Below, piece after piece: positions 9,449 through 17,553 of a stretch of DNA of 64,000 bases. The stretch lies in contig NZ_SMGE01000001.1 of assembly GCF_004339525.1 (NCBI RefSeq), forward strand, positions 3,224,001 to 3,288,000. The letters run 5' to 3'. A model generated the notes under the pieces. It saw only the letters and a program-made list of their open reading frames with translations. It was not told where the DNA came from and ran no database searches. A program made the translations under genes and the position numbers. Position 1 is the first letter of the stretch; each line of letters opens with the position of its first letter. The DNA is from Flavobacterium sp. 90. Lineage in GTDB: Bacteria; Bacteroidota; Bacteroidia; Flavobacteriales; Flavobacteriaceae.

Positions 9449-9476
9449 CAAATATAGTAATAAATTTGATTTGCAA
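9449..9476 (-). promoter_or_regulatory. tRNA-Pro promoter
   Basis: On the minus strand TTG is followed after 17 nt by TATATTTG. This is an exact match to the Bacteroidota TTG / TAnnTTTG promoter pattern and lies 35 nt upstream of the tRNA 5' end. Confidence 0.75.
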
Positions 9477-9532
9477 AAGAAAAAAGTGAAAATAAATAAA
9501 ACTTATTTCGAGATAGTTATTTAGGATTTGTT

Positions 9533-9567
9533 TTGGGTGCAAATTTTTATAATAAAGTTTACATTTG
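9533..9567 (+). promoter_or_regulatory. Probable trxB promoter
   Basis: TACATTTG at 9560-9567 matches the TAnnTTTG minus-7 element exactly. A TTG lies 24 nt upstream, slightly wide of the usual spacing. The start codon of trxB is 23 bp downstream. Confidence 0.5.
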
Positions 9568-9590
9568 CATCACTAAAAACTATACATACT

Positions 9591-10538
9591 ATGTCAGATA
9601 CAATCGAAAAAATTAAATGCCTAATTATTGGTTCTGGTCCTGCAGGATATACTGCGGCTATTTATGCTGCCAGAGCAAATATGAATCCAGTATTATATCA
9701 AGGAATGCAGCCTGGAGGTCAGTTGACTACAACTAATGAAGTAGAAAATTTCCCTGGTTATGTTGATGGAGTTACAGGACCTGAAATGATGATTCAGTTA
9801 CAAGAACAAGCAAAACGCTTTGGTGCTGATATTCGTGATGGTTGGGCTACTAAAGTTGATTTTTCAGGTGATATTCATAAAGTTTGGATTAACGATACAA
9901 TCGAATTGCACTGTGAAACCGTTATAATTTCTACAGGAGCATCAGCAAAATATTTAGGATTACCATCAGAACAACATTATTTACAAATGGGAGGCGGAGT
10001 TTCTGCTTGTGCCGTTTGCGACGGATTTTTCTACCGCAATCAGGAAGTTGTAATTGTTGGAGCAGGAGATTCAGCTTGTGAAGAAGCGCATTACTTATCT
10101 AAACTTTGTAAAAAAGTAACAATGCTGGTAAGAAGTGAGAAATTCAGAGCTTCTAAAATCATGGAAGACCGCGTTCGTAAAACCGAAAACATCGAGATTT
10201 TAATGAATCACGATACAGTAGAAGTTTTAGGAGATGAGAATGTTGTTCATGCAATCAAAGCAAAAAACAAAACAACAGGTGAAGTTTTTGATATTCCTGC
10301 AACAGGATTTTTCGTTGCAATTGGTCATAAACCAAATACAGATATCTTCAAAGAGTATATTACGCTTGACGAAACTGGTTATATCATAAATACTCCGGGA
10401 ACTTCTAATACAAATGTACCAGGTGTTTTTGTTGCCGGTGATGCTGCAGATCATGTGTACCGTCAGGCAATTACTGCTGCAGGTACAGGATGTATGGCTG
10501 CACTTGACGCCGAAAGATATTTGGCTTCAAAAGAGTAA
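9591..10538 (+). CDS. trxB: Thioredoxin reductase (NADPH)
   Basis: This flavoenzyme passes electrons from NADPH to thioredoxin in the cytoplasm. The start at 9591 (MSDTIEKIKC) was chosen because the frame upstream to 9528 overlaps the promoter. The protein has 315 residues. The FAD-binding motif is GSGPAGYTAAIYAARA, the redox-active pair is in CAVCDG, the NADPH-binding motif is VGAGDSACEEA, and the C-terminal FAD motif is GVFVAGDAAD. All key elements are intact. Confidence 0.96.
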   Translation: MSDTIEKIKCLIIGSGPAGYTAAIYAARANMNPVLYQGMQPGGQLTTTNEVENFPGYVDGVTGPEMMIQLQEQAKRFGADIRDGWATKVDFSGDIHKVWINDTIELHCETVIISTGASAKYLGLPSEQHYLQMGGGVSACAVCDGFFYRNQEVVIVGAGDSACEEAHYLSKLCKKVTMLVRSEKFRASKIMEDRVRKTENIEILMNHDTVEVLGDENVVHAIKAKNKTTGEVFDIPATGFFVAIGHKPNTDIFKEYITLDETGYIINTPGTSNTNVPGVFVAGDAADHVYRQAITAAGTGCMAALDAERYLASKE

Positions 10539-10596
10539 GAATCAGTCTCAGTCACAGTATTCAGTTTTTGTTGAAACGTGAAAAAGGCTATAAAAC

Positions 10597-10634
10597 AAAA
10601 AGTCCCAATCTTAATTAAGATTGGGACTTTTTGT
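10597..10634 (+). terminator. trxB terminator
   Basis: A perfect palindromic stem (AGTCCCAATCTTAA with TTAAGATTGGGACT) with a T-run after it. The A-run on the left means it can also act leftward on the DUF2807 gene. Confidence 0.85.
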
Positions 10635-10696
10635 TTGTTTTAAATAATTTAATAGGTTTCAGACTGAAAACTGAAACTGAAAACTGTGAATAGATT

Positions 10697-11530
10697 CTAT
10701 TTTATCTTCTTAAAAAGTTTTGCTTCCTCAGAGAAACGGGTTAATTGAATGGCTGGATTTCCAAAAAGAGAAAGTTCCGCTTTATCTCCAATTGCTAATG
10801 AAACGGTAGTTTCTGCCAAAATACTTCCAACAGAATAACTTTCCGCAGTAATGTTTGCATCTTTTAGAGTAAATTTTGTTCCTGTAAAAATTGAATTATT
10901 ATCTAGTCGTATAGTTGCTTTCTCTGCAATTCCTTCAATAGCGGCATTAGATTTTTGATATAAATCACATTTGAATTTTATTGCTGATACTAATGTCTTA
11001 ATAGAGGCAGATTTACTCAATTGCAAACTTGCATCTTCAGATTTTAAATTCAATTCTGTTTTTGATTTATCATCAGCGATTAAGGTGAATTTTTTTGCAT
11101 TTACATTCAAAAATAATTTAGAAAAATCAACACTATTAAAAGTAATATCATCCAGCTGAACTTCCTGAATGGCATAGATTATAGCTTCATTTTTAGCAAT
11201 TACATTCTTTAAGGAACTTGTGTATGTAATACGCACGCTAAGCTTTTTGAAGATGGTACTTTCTTTCGAAGTATATAAGCGAAGTGTTTTATCTCTTAAA
11301 TCCATTGCGATGATATCATGTAAATTGTCATCGGCTTCAATTCTAATTTCGTTTTTTTCTCCTTTTTCCAAATAAACCTCCAGATTATCGTCGGCTTCGA
11401 TAGCGTCAAAATCTCCAACTTCTTTTTGTGATACAGTAACAATTTTAGAACCTTTTATTTTTTCTCTTTTTTGAGCAAAAGTTAATGTTGTAACTAGTAA
11501 TAATAGGATTAGGGCTGCATGTTTTTTCAT
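10697..11530 (-). CDS. GIN domain (DUF2807) exported protein
   Basis: The start at 11530 (MKKHAALILLLL) was chosen because it places a clean signal peptide at the N-terminus; the longer frame would precede it with 13 unrelated residues. After the signal peptide (ending TFAQ) the mature protein is a repetitive beta-structure with the DUF2807 / GIN-domain pattern (VGDFDAIEADDNLEVYLEKG, shown to 20 residues). Family members are periplasmic or surface proteins of unknown role. It lies downstream of a second GIN-domain gene and the PspC gene in the same leftward direction. Confidence 0.8.
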   Translation of the reverse strand: MKKHAALILLLLVTTLTFAQKREKIKGSKIVTVSQKEVGDFDAIEADDNLEVYLEKGEKNEIRIEADDNLHDIIAMDLRDKTLRLYTSKESTIFKKLSVRITYTSSLKNVIAKNEAIIYAIQEVQLDDITFNSVDFSKLFLNVNAKKFTLIADDKSKTELNLKSEDASLQLSKSASIKTLVSAIKFKCDLYQKSNAAIEGIAEKATIRLDNNSIFTGTKFTLKDANITAESYSVGSILAETTVSLAIGDKAELSLFGNPAIQLTRFSEEAKLFKKIK

Positions 11531-11616
11531 TAATTCTAGATTTGATTTTGACAAATATAAAAAAATCATCCACTTTTGATGAATGATTTCTTTTATATTT
11601 AACAGATAAATAAAGT

Positions 11617-12351
11617 TTAGCCCTGACTAATGCTTCCTCCTGAACTAGCAGTTTTTTCAATTGTTTTAGGAGCATTGTTATAATTAATACTTCCTCCACT
11701 TGATGCACCGGCTTTCAGACTCAAAATAGGGTGAACTTCCAGATTTCCTCCGCTTGAAGCATCTGCTTCAATTTCATTTGCGAATAATTTACCTGCATTT
11801 ACACTAGATCCGCTTGAAGCTCTTGCAATTGTTTTTAAAGCTTTCCCTTCGATTGTAATAGAACTTCCGCTGCTTGTTATACATGAAATGTTGTCTGATT
11901 CTACATTTACATCCATTGTTGCGGCACTTGATGTTTCTAATTCTATATCTTGTCCCTGAATAACATTTTTACTCGCTACAGATGCAGCGCTTGAAGCTTC
12001 TATTTTGTTAATAACAGGCATTTTAACAGTCACCTTTTTTTGAGAGATGTTACGGAAAGAATTGAATTTACATCTAATTACTAAAGTTCCATTTTCAACC
12101 GTAGTTTCAATTTCTTTCTGCAAGTTATCATCAGCTTCTACAGTAATTGAAGTAGAATCGGATTGTTCGATAACTAAATCGATCGCATTGCTCACTCTGA
12201 TATTTTTAAAATCTCCCTGAACAATTCTTTTCTCGGTCGTTACATTTCCACTTCCTTCAATAGTATTCATGTTTAAATTACATGAAGCAAATAATAATGC
12301 GGTTAATGTAACAACAATAAATTTCGTAATATGAATGATTATTTTTATCAT
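11617..12351 (-). CDS. GIN domain (DUF2807) lipoprotein
   Basis: A 244-residue protein with a lipoprotein signal (LLFASC, cysteine about residue 24) and then a DUF2807 head domain. The domain opens with NTIEGSGNV and DFKNIRVSNAIDLVIEQ. The C-terminal half is rich in serine-containing turns such as ASSGSS and ASSGG repeated about every 20-25 residues, as expected for a beta-solenoid. The stop of the PspC gene lies 3 bp upstream, so the two are co-transcribed. Confidence 0.85.
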   Translation of the reverse strand: MIKIIIHITKFIVVTLTALLFASCNLNMNTIEGSGNVTTEKRIVQGDFKNIRVSNAIDLVIEQSDSTSITVEADDNLQKEIETTVENGTLVIRCKFNSFRNISQKKVTVKMPVINKIEASSAASVASKNVIQGQDIELETSSAATMDVNVESDNISCITSSGSSITIEGKALKTIARASSGSSVNAGKLFANEIEADASSGGNLEVHPILSLKAGASSGGSINYNNAPKTIEKTASSGGSISQG

Positions 12352-12354
12352 GGC

Positions 12355-14109
12355 TTAGTTAATTTTGATTATAACTCCGTTTTTATCAGTGGTTAATTTT
12401 CCTGATGTTTTTTTTCCGTTTAAAACTTCTTTTCCATTTATTTTAATCGATACTTCTTTTACAGTATCGTTGTTAATTATTCTGCCTTCATCGTCGTATT
12501 CATAATCATTGTCTCCATCGTTGTCTCCGTCATTATATTCATTTTCTTCTGCTGGACAGTTTAGACATTTAATTTTTGATCCTTCAACTTTATAGTTATA
12601 GTCTCCGCTAAAGTGTAAGTTGAAAAAATCATTGTCAGAGTCGTCATAATCCTGAACTGAAGCATCTGGTTTAAACAATTGTCCTTCTGGCAAGTACAAA
12701 TATACATCAACTTCCTGACCTCTAAATTTGTTTTTTACATCTGTTAAAAAGTAATTATCAAGAACTAAATGATTACCATTGATTTGATATTTATAGTTGA
12801 TTTTTTCAGCTCTTTGTCTTGCATTTATAAATGAATTTCCTCTTGCGCTTTTCTCTATTTGTAGATACGCAGTTGGTTTATCAGTATGCAAAACATGTAA
12901 ACGAACGTCAGTAGAATAAATCAATTGATTGTTGGCAGAATCCTGAACAAATTCAAAATCTCTATGTTGATTAAGGCTTTTAGCGTAGTAATCATTGTAT
13001 CTGAATTTTACATAAAGAGTATCTTCTGCACGAACAGTGATTTCTTTTTTCTCAATCGTTTTGTTGTCATAAGAAAGTTCTGTTGCTTGTTTAATTCCAA
13101 TACTTATTGCGATTGTAATTGCGATAATCCAGATTGCCAACAAAGTATATTTTGTTATGTTTCCAATTGATTTTAAGTTTGGAGATAACAATTTGAAACC
13201 TAAAAGAGTCAAAAAGAAAAACGGAATTCCAATTGCAAAGAACATCAATAAACCAAATGACCAGATTGGGTAATCAGTAAAGTTTCCGGCTTCTACAAAG
13301 TTTTGCCAGGGAAAATCAATAAAGATGTTTGTTCCCAAAGTAAAAACTCCAATCAATAATGCGATCAAAACACTAATTCCTGATATGATTAAGATTACTC
13401 CTAAAAATTTAGCAAAGATTTTAAAAACCGTCATAACAAAGTCTCCAAATGAACTACTTATTCTCTCAGCTCCCGACTTTACCTGGTTTCCCATTGCATC
13501 ATAATCTGCATTTTTGAATTTATCAGATAAGTTTTCAATTTCTTCACGAACCTTTTTTTCGATGTTCGAAATTGTAACCGGTTCTCCAGTCATTTCCAAT
13601 TTCTCAGAAGTTGTAATCGCTTCCGGAGTTACAACCCAAAGAACAAAATAAGCTAAAATACCTGTTCCAAAACCTGCGAAAACAAATACTAAGAATATGA
13701 TTTTAATCCAAACAGCGTCAATTCCAAAATAATGTCCTAAACCTGTTGCAACACCACCAATCATACCTTTTTCTTTATCACGGTATAATTTTTTATGTTT
13801 TCTTGTACCGTAATCATTAAAAGACTGATTTGGTTTTTCTTCGTCTTCAATAATGTAGTCCTCAGGTTGTCCCATAACCGCAATCACTTCGTCAACGTCT
13901 TTTAAGCCTACAACATGTTTTTCACTTTTTTGTTTTTCTGTTAATAATTCAGAAACACGCATTTCGATATCTTTAATAATTTCATCTTGACCAGACGAGT
14001 TGTTAAGTGATCGTTTTATAGCGTCAAAATAGCGTGTCAATTTTAAATATGCGTCTTCATCGATGTGAAAAAACATACCGCCTAAGTTAATATTTACTGT
14101 TTTGTTCAT
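12355..14109 (-). CDS. PspC domain membrane protein
   Basis: A 584-residue protein. Residues 1-95 form a soluble N-terminal segment (INLGGMFFHIDEDAYLKL) resembling the HAAS-like region common before PspC in Bacteroidota. The PspC domain follows at about residues 105-165 (KLYRDKEKGMIGGVATGLGH) with one transmembrane helix. Further helices lie at about 225-350 and a beta-rich extracytoplasmic domain makes up the C-terminus, with an acidic NDGDNDGDNDYEYDDEG stretch. PspC proteins act in envelope stress. A PadR repressor lies 3 bp upstream in the same operon. Confidence 0.88.
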   Translation of the reverse strand: MNKTVNINLGGMFFHIDEDAYLKLTRYFDAIKRSLNNSSGQDEIIKDIEMRVSELLTEKQKSEKHVVGLKDVDEVIAVMGQPEDYIIEDEEKPNQSFNDYGTRKHKKLYRDKEKGMIGGVATGLGHYFGIDAVWIKIIFLVFVFAGFGTGILAYFVLWVVTPEAITTSEKLEMTGEPVTISNIEKKVREEIENLSDKFKNADYDAMGNQVKSGAERISSSFGDFVMTVFKIFAKFLGVILIISGISVLIALLIGVFTLGTNIFIDFPWQNFVEAGNFTDYPIWSFGLLMFFAIGIPFFFLTLLGFKLLSPNLKSIGNITKYTLLAIWIIAITIAISIGIKQATELSYDNKTIEKKEITVRAEDTLYVKFRYNDYYAKSLNQHRDFEFVQDSANNQLIYSTDVRLHVLHTDKPTAYLQIEKSARGNSFINARQRAEKINYKYQINGNHLVLDNYFLTDVKNKFRGQEVDVYLYLPEGQLFKPDASVQDYDDSDNDFFNLHFSGDYNYKVEGSKIKCLNCPAEENEYNDGDNDGDNDYEYDDEGRIINNDTVKEVSIKINGKEVLNGKKTSGKLTTDKNGVIIKIN

Positions 14110-14112
14110 GAC

Positions 14113-14445
14113 TTATTGATTTTGATTGGTGATTAGATTTACGGCGTCAGACAATTCTGTCCAGGTTCCGCTAAGTTCTTTTAAAAATGTTTGTCCTATT
14201 TCGGTTAATCCATAATATTTTCGTGGTGGCCCAGAGGTTGATTCTTCCCAACGATAATTTAGCAAACCGTCGTTTTTCAGCCTAGTCAAAAGCGGGTAAA
14301 CTGTTCCCTCAACAACTAGTAATTTTGCGTTTTTTAAAGTGTCTAATATCTCTGATGTATAAGCGTCTTTTTCTTTCAATACTGATAAGATGCAAAACTC
14401 AAGAACACCTTTGCGCATCTGTGCTTTTGTGTTTTCAATGTTCAT
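14113..14445 (-). CDS. PadR family transcriptional regulator
   Basis: A 110-residue winged-helix protein. The PadR pattern is clear: LEFCILSVLKEKDAYTSEIL, then VVEGTVYPLLTRLKNDGLL, then GPPRKYYGLTEIG. Its position as the first gene of the PadR-PspC-GIN-GIN series suggests it controls that operon. This is an inference from gene order. Confidence 0.92.
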   Translation of the reverse strand: MNIENTKAQMRKGVLEFCILSVLKEKDAYTSEILDTLKNAKLLVVEGTVYPLLTRLKNDGLLNYRWEESTSGPPRKYYGLTEIGQTFLKELSGTWTELSDAVNLITNQNQ

Positions 14446-14484
14446 AATTTCATTTTGTTTTTTTTAGATTGAACAATTCGTTTT

Positions 14485-14524
14485 TTGATTGATGATGATT
14501 GATTGATGATTGATTGATGATTGA
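14485..14524. repeat. Short tandem repeat
   Basis: GATTGATGATT is repeated in tandem, with GATTGATT alternations, in the 5' region of the padR operon. It is a possible slippage site. The following stretch (14585-14628) holds two tandem variants of the interspersed motif CTGAGCGAAGTCGAAG, also found at 33957. Confidence 0.7.
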
Positions 14525-14639
14525 TTTCGAAACAATTCTTGTTGATTGCTTGTAAAGTTTCGACTATAACTTTTAATTTTTTTATGTCACACTGAGCGAA
14601 CTCAATGTCAGGCTGAGCGAAGTCGAAGCCCCTTTTTTA

Positions 14640-15119
14640 TTACTTTATAAAATTGATTGTCAAAGGATATTTATACAATTCTCCGTTTGAAGCTTTTATA
14701 GAAGCATAAATCACTAAAAAGAATTCAACAAATTTTAATACTCCAAAAAGCACTACTGCTGTCGCTCCAATACTTAATAATCCAATGTTTCCTTGAAAAT
14801 TAAAATTTCTAATATAAAAATCGTCATTGTTAAAAATAGCTTCCACTGGAAGATTTTGAAAAACAACAGCGATAAAAATCGGAATTGCGATTAAAGCCAA
14901 AATCAAAGTGTAAAGCAATACGCTTAACTGAAAATTTAGCGCTTGTTTTCCGTGGTGATTTACAAATTCTGATTTGTCTTTGTAGCTCGACCAGATCAAT
15001 ATTGGAAAAATATAATTCCCAAACGGAATAATATACTGACTCAAAGTACTTAAATGTGTGAACGTTGCAGTGTTTCTTTCTGATGATGTTTCCATGATGA
15101 GTGGTGTTGTTGTTTCCAT
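14640..15119 (-). CDS. DUF4870 family membrane protein
   Basis: A 159-residue protein with about three hydrophobic helices and the family pattern FTHLSTLSQYIIPFGNYIFP near residue 20 followed by VNHHGKQALNFQLSVLLY. These mark DUF4870, a small membrane-protein family of unknown function. It stands alone on the minus strand. Confidence 0.85.
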   Translation of the reverse strand: METTTPLIMETSSERNTATFTHLSTLSQYIIPFGNYIFPILIWSSYKDKSEFVNHHGKQALNFQLSVLLYTLILALIAIPIFIAVVFQNLPVEAIFNNDDFYIRNFNFQGNIGLLSIGATAVVLFGVLKFVEFFLVIYASIKASNGELYKYPLTINFIK

Positions 15120-15350
15120 GATTAAAAGTATATAGTAATTTCTTATACAAATATATGGCTAAAAGACAGTATCTTGTTTTGCATAGTACTAATTATTAAC
15201 AAAATTTTAACAAATATGAAATTTAAAATTGCCTTATAATCAGCTGAAAATCATTGTTAAGTATTGATTTTACTGGAAAAACAGGAAAGTAATTGTAATT
15301 TATTGTGCGTGCATAGTTTTTTTGTATTTTTACATAAAAAAATAAATATC

Positions 15351-15803
15351 ATGGCAATTTCAGTTTCCAAACTCAACAAATTTGTATTATTCAAATTACC
15401 ATCAGCATACATTTGTGGTGTACGTGTAAAAGCAATCGACGAAGACAGATGCGTTGTGAGTGTAAAACACAGATGGATTAATCAGAATCCTTTTAATTCG
15501 ATGTACTTTGCAGTTCAGGCAATGGCAGCTGAGTTAACAACAGGAGCTTTAGTGATTTCTCAAATTCAGCAAAGCGGAAAAAAAATCTCAATGTTGGTTG
15601 CCAATAATAAAGGAAACTTCACCAAAAAAGCTACCGGAAGAATAACATTCGTTTGTAACGACGGACATTTAATCGCCGAAGCAATCCAAAGAACAATCGC
15701 AACAGGCGAGGGGCAAACCTTCTGGATGAAATCTATTGGAACAAATGAAGAAGGCGTTCAGGTCTCAGAAATGGATTTTGAATGGAGCGTAAGAATTAAA
15801 TAG
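15351..15803 (+). CDS. DUF4442 hotdog-fold protein (thioesterase-like)
   Basis: The start at 15351 (MAISVSKLNKFVLFKLPSAY) was chosen because the upstream frame covers the AT-rich promoter region. The 150-residue protein matches the DUF4442 pattern: a hydrophobic N-terminus, HRWINQNPFNSMYFAVQAMA, and an asymmetric hotdog core. It is related to PaaI-type thioesterases, but the substrate is unknown. Confidence 0.85.
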   Translation: MAISVSKLNKFVLFKLPSAYICGVRVKAIDEDRCVVSVKHRWINQNPFNSMYFAVQAMAAELTTGALVISQIQQSGKKISMLVANNKGNFTKKATGRITFVCNDGHLIAEAIQRTIATGEGQTFWMKSIGTNEEGVQVSEMDFEWSVRIK

Positions 15804-15811
15804 TTTTAAAG

Positions 15812-15911
15812 TTTTTGCCACGAATTTCACGAATTTTCACAAATTCAAGATGCTTAATGCATTTTGTAGAAAAAAATAATTCGCGAAAATTCGTGAAATT
15901 CGTGGCAAAAA
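15812..15911. repeat. Interspersed inverted repeat
   Basis: Arms at 15812-15845 and 15878-15911 are near-perfect reverse complements built on GCCACGAATTTCACGAATTT. They enclose about 32 nt. It sits between two convergent genes and has no coding content. Confidence 0.85.
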
Positions 15912-15920
15912 AATAACGAT

Positions 15921-15954
15921 AAAAAAAAATGCCTCAAATATTTGAGGCATTTTA
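15921..15954. terminator. Terminator for the small Lys/Cys-rich gene
   Basis: A palindrome ATGCCTCAAATATTTGAGGCAT with a run of nine A on its left. That run is a U-run for leftward transcription. The plus side has a shorter TTTTA. Confidence 0.8.
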
Positions 15955-15973
15955 CTTTTAAAACGTGTTATGC

Positions 15974-16132
15974 TTATTTCTTAGCGCAACATTTTTTGTC
16001 TTTTTTGTCAGCAGTTTTTTTGCAGCAAGATTCTTTTTTAGCTTTTTCTTTTTTAGGAGCTGGTGTTGTGTCTTGTGCTTGTAATCCAATTGTGAATAAA
16101 GCGATCGCTAAAACGGTAAATAATTTTTTCAT
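15974..16132 (-). CDS. Small secreted Lys/Cys-rich protein (52 aa)
   Basis: A 52-residue ORF with a clear signal peptide (MKKLFTVLAIALFTIGLQAQ). The mature part is highly basic and has three features: TTPAPKKEK, then KESCCKK, then KKCCAKK. The paired cysteines suggest metal binding or disulfides. A terminator follows 20 bp downstream, supporting a real transcription unit. I do not recognise a family, and function is unknown. Confidence 0.7.
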   Translation of the reverse strand: MKKLFTVLAIALFTIGLQAQDTTPAPKKEKAKKESCCKKTADKKDKKCCAKK

Positions 16133-16325
16133 TTTTTATTTCATTTAATTGTTAGTACTTTTCTTTTTTTTGATTGAAGATTTGATTCAAATATAATACG
16201 ATTTAGTTTTAGAATTTGTCAATGATAAGTTAATGCCTGTCAAAGAAGTATTAAATTTAAAACTAACCTTTCTTTAATCTTTTTCTGAAACAGCTGTGTT
16301 GTTAATCTTTGTACATAATACCTCA

Positions 16326-16991
16326 TTAAGAAATCCAGCCATCTTCTATTTTATCAACGACCCATTTATCATTTACTTTTTTAATATAGATTAGATATCC
16401 ATATCCGCACAAACCACCACATTCAATTCCTGCAGTGAGAACGCCATATTTTTTTTCATCATCAAACTGAATTCTGCTTAGAATAACTATTCCTGGTACA
16501 GAATAGCAACATTCATTATAAAATTTCCTGTCATTTCCACGGGGTATTCTGGAAACATATTTAAGATGAAAAGCGGTATATGCATCCAGTTTTTTTCTGT
16601 CTAGTTTAAAATCAAGCGTATCCGTAACATTGTCTTTTGATATTACAGCATCTTTAAAATGTTCGTGAAGTGCTTTAGAATTGTCTCTTACAGCCAATTC
16701 ATCAAAGAAAACAAGATCAACAGGAAATTTCTTTTGTTTAGATTCGGCTAGTTCTTTATTGAATCGTTTTTTTGATTCATTTCGTCTATTCAATTTATAT
16801 TCCGACGGATCTATTCCCGGAGGCGCAGGCGGAACATAAGTTAACACAGCATTTACCCAAACCGAATCAATAAGAGCCGGATAAACCTCATAAAACACCT
16901 CTTTTTCAAATTGTAAATCTTTCTCTTTATTATTACAGCTTGTCAAGATTATTCCAGAAATAAGAAATAGTACAAAATAGATTTTTCTCAT
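16326..16991 (-). CDS. Hypothetical lipoprotein
   Basis: A 221-residue protein with a lipoprotein signal (IILTSC, cysteine about residue 19). No catalytic motif is seen. It contains a Cys-rich segment ECCYSVPG and a GIECGGLCGYGYL turn near the C-terminus. The gene lies 3 bp after a second small lipoprotein gene (16995-17420), so the two probably form one unit. Confidence 0.75.
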   Translation of the reverse strand: MRKIYFVLFLISGIILTSCNNKEKDLQFEKEVFYEVYPALIDSVWVNAVLTYVPPAPPGIDPSEYKLNRRNESKKRFNKELAESKQKKFPVDLVFFDELAVRDNSKALHEHFKDAVISKDNVTDTLDFKLDRKKLDAYTAFHLKYVSRIPRGNDRKFYNECCYSVPGIVILSRIQFDDEKKYGVLTAGIECGGLCGYGYLIYIKKVNDKWVVDKIEDGWIS

Positions 16992-16994
16992 CTT

Positions 16995-17420
16995 TTAATT
17001 CGTTAAATCATCATTAATATTGATGTTTACTGCTGTTTTCCACCAAAAACCTTCTTGGTTTTTTATCAATATTTTTTCAATTGATTTTTGTGATTTATAA
17101 ACGGTTTTATAGTCATTATTCTCAATTTCAATTCTTTTTACATCTTCGGCGACAGTTTTTAGTAAATTTTCATTCCAAACCCCTATTCCAAAATATATTC
17201 CATCTTCATTTTCTCCGGTATTATATGGTTCTAAGTTAAATACGATCGAATCTCCGACTTTTATATCATTCAAGCGTTCAAATTGTGTTTTTGGATTTAT
17301 GACCAATTTAACTTTCACATTGTTTTTTCCTTTGTTTATGAAATTAATAGTATGAGCGGGATCACAACTCATTAAGATTAGTGGAAGAATAAGAAGTATT
17401 AAAAAACTTTTTTTAGTCAT
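16995..17420 (-). CDS. Hypothetical lipoprotein
   Basis: A 141-residue protein with signal and lipobox ILMSC (cysteine about residue 19). The mature part is beta-rich (TINFINKGKNNVKVKLVINP). No family was recognised. It is the first gene of a two-gene leftward unit. Confidence 0.7.
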   Translation of the reverse strand: MTKKSFLILLILPLILMSCDPAHTINFINKGKNNVKVKLVINPKTQFERLNDIKVGDSIVFNLEPYNTGENEDGIYFGIGVWNENLLKTVAEDVKRIEIENNDYKTVYKSQKSIEKILIKNQEGFWWKTAVNININDDLTN

Positions 17421-17553
17421 TTTGGATTAATTGATTTTAGAATATAATTAAAAGTTAGTCAAAGAGCTAAGATATAATTTATTCGCCGCTAAAATCTGTT
17501 TTATAAACACACTTTTAAATGAACTTAAATCACTTATATGGTAAAAAAAACAA

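Noticed and set aside
8576..9524. Several ORFs of 60-137 codons over the tRNA-Pro-like array
   Set aside because: They read through tRNA and hairpin repeats and share residues only because the DNA is repeated.
15942..16148. 68-codon plus-strand ORF
   Set aside because: It is the shadow of the minus-strand 52-aa secreted protein, which has the signal peptide and the matching terminator.
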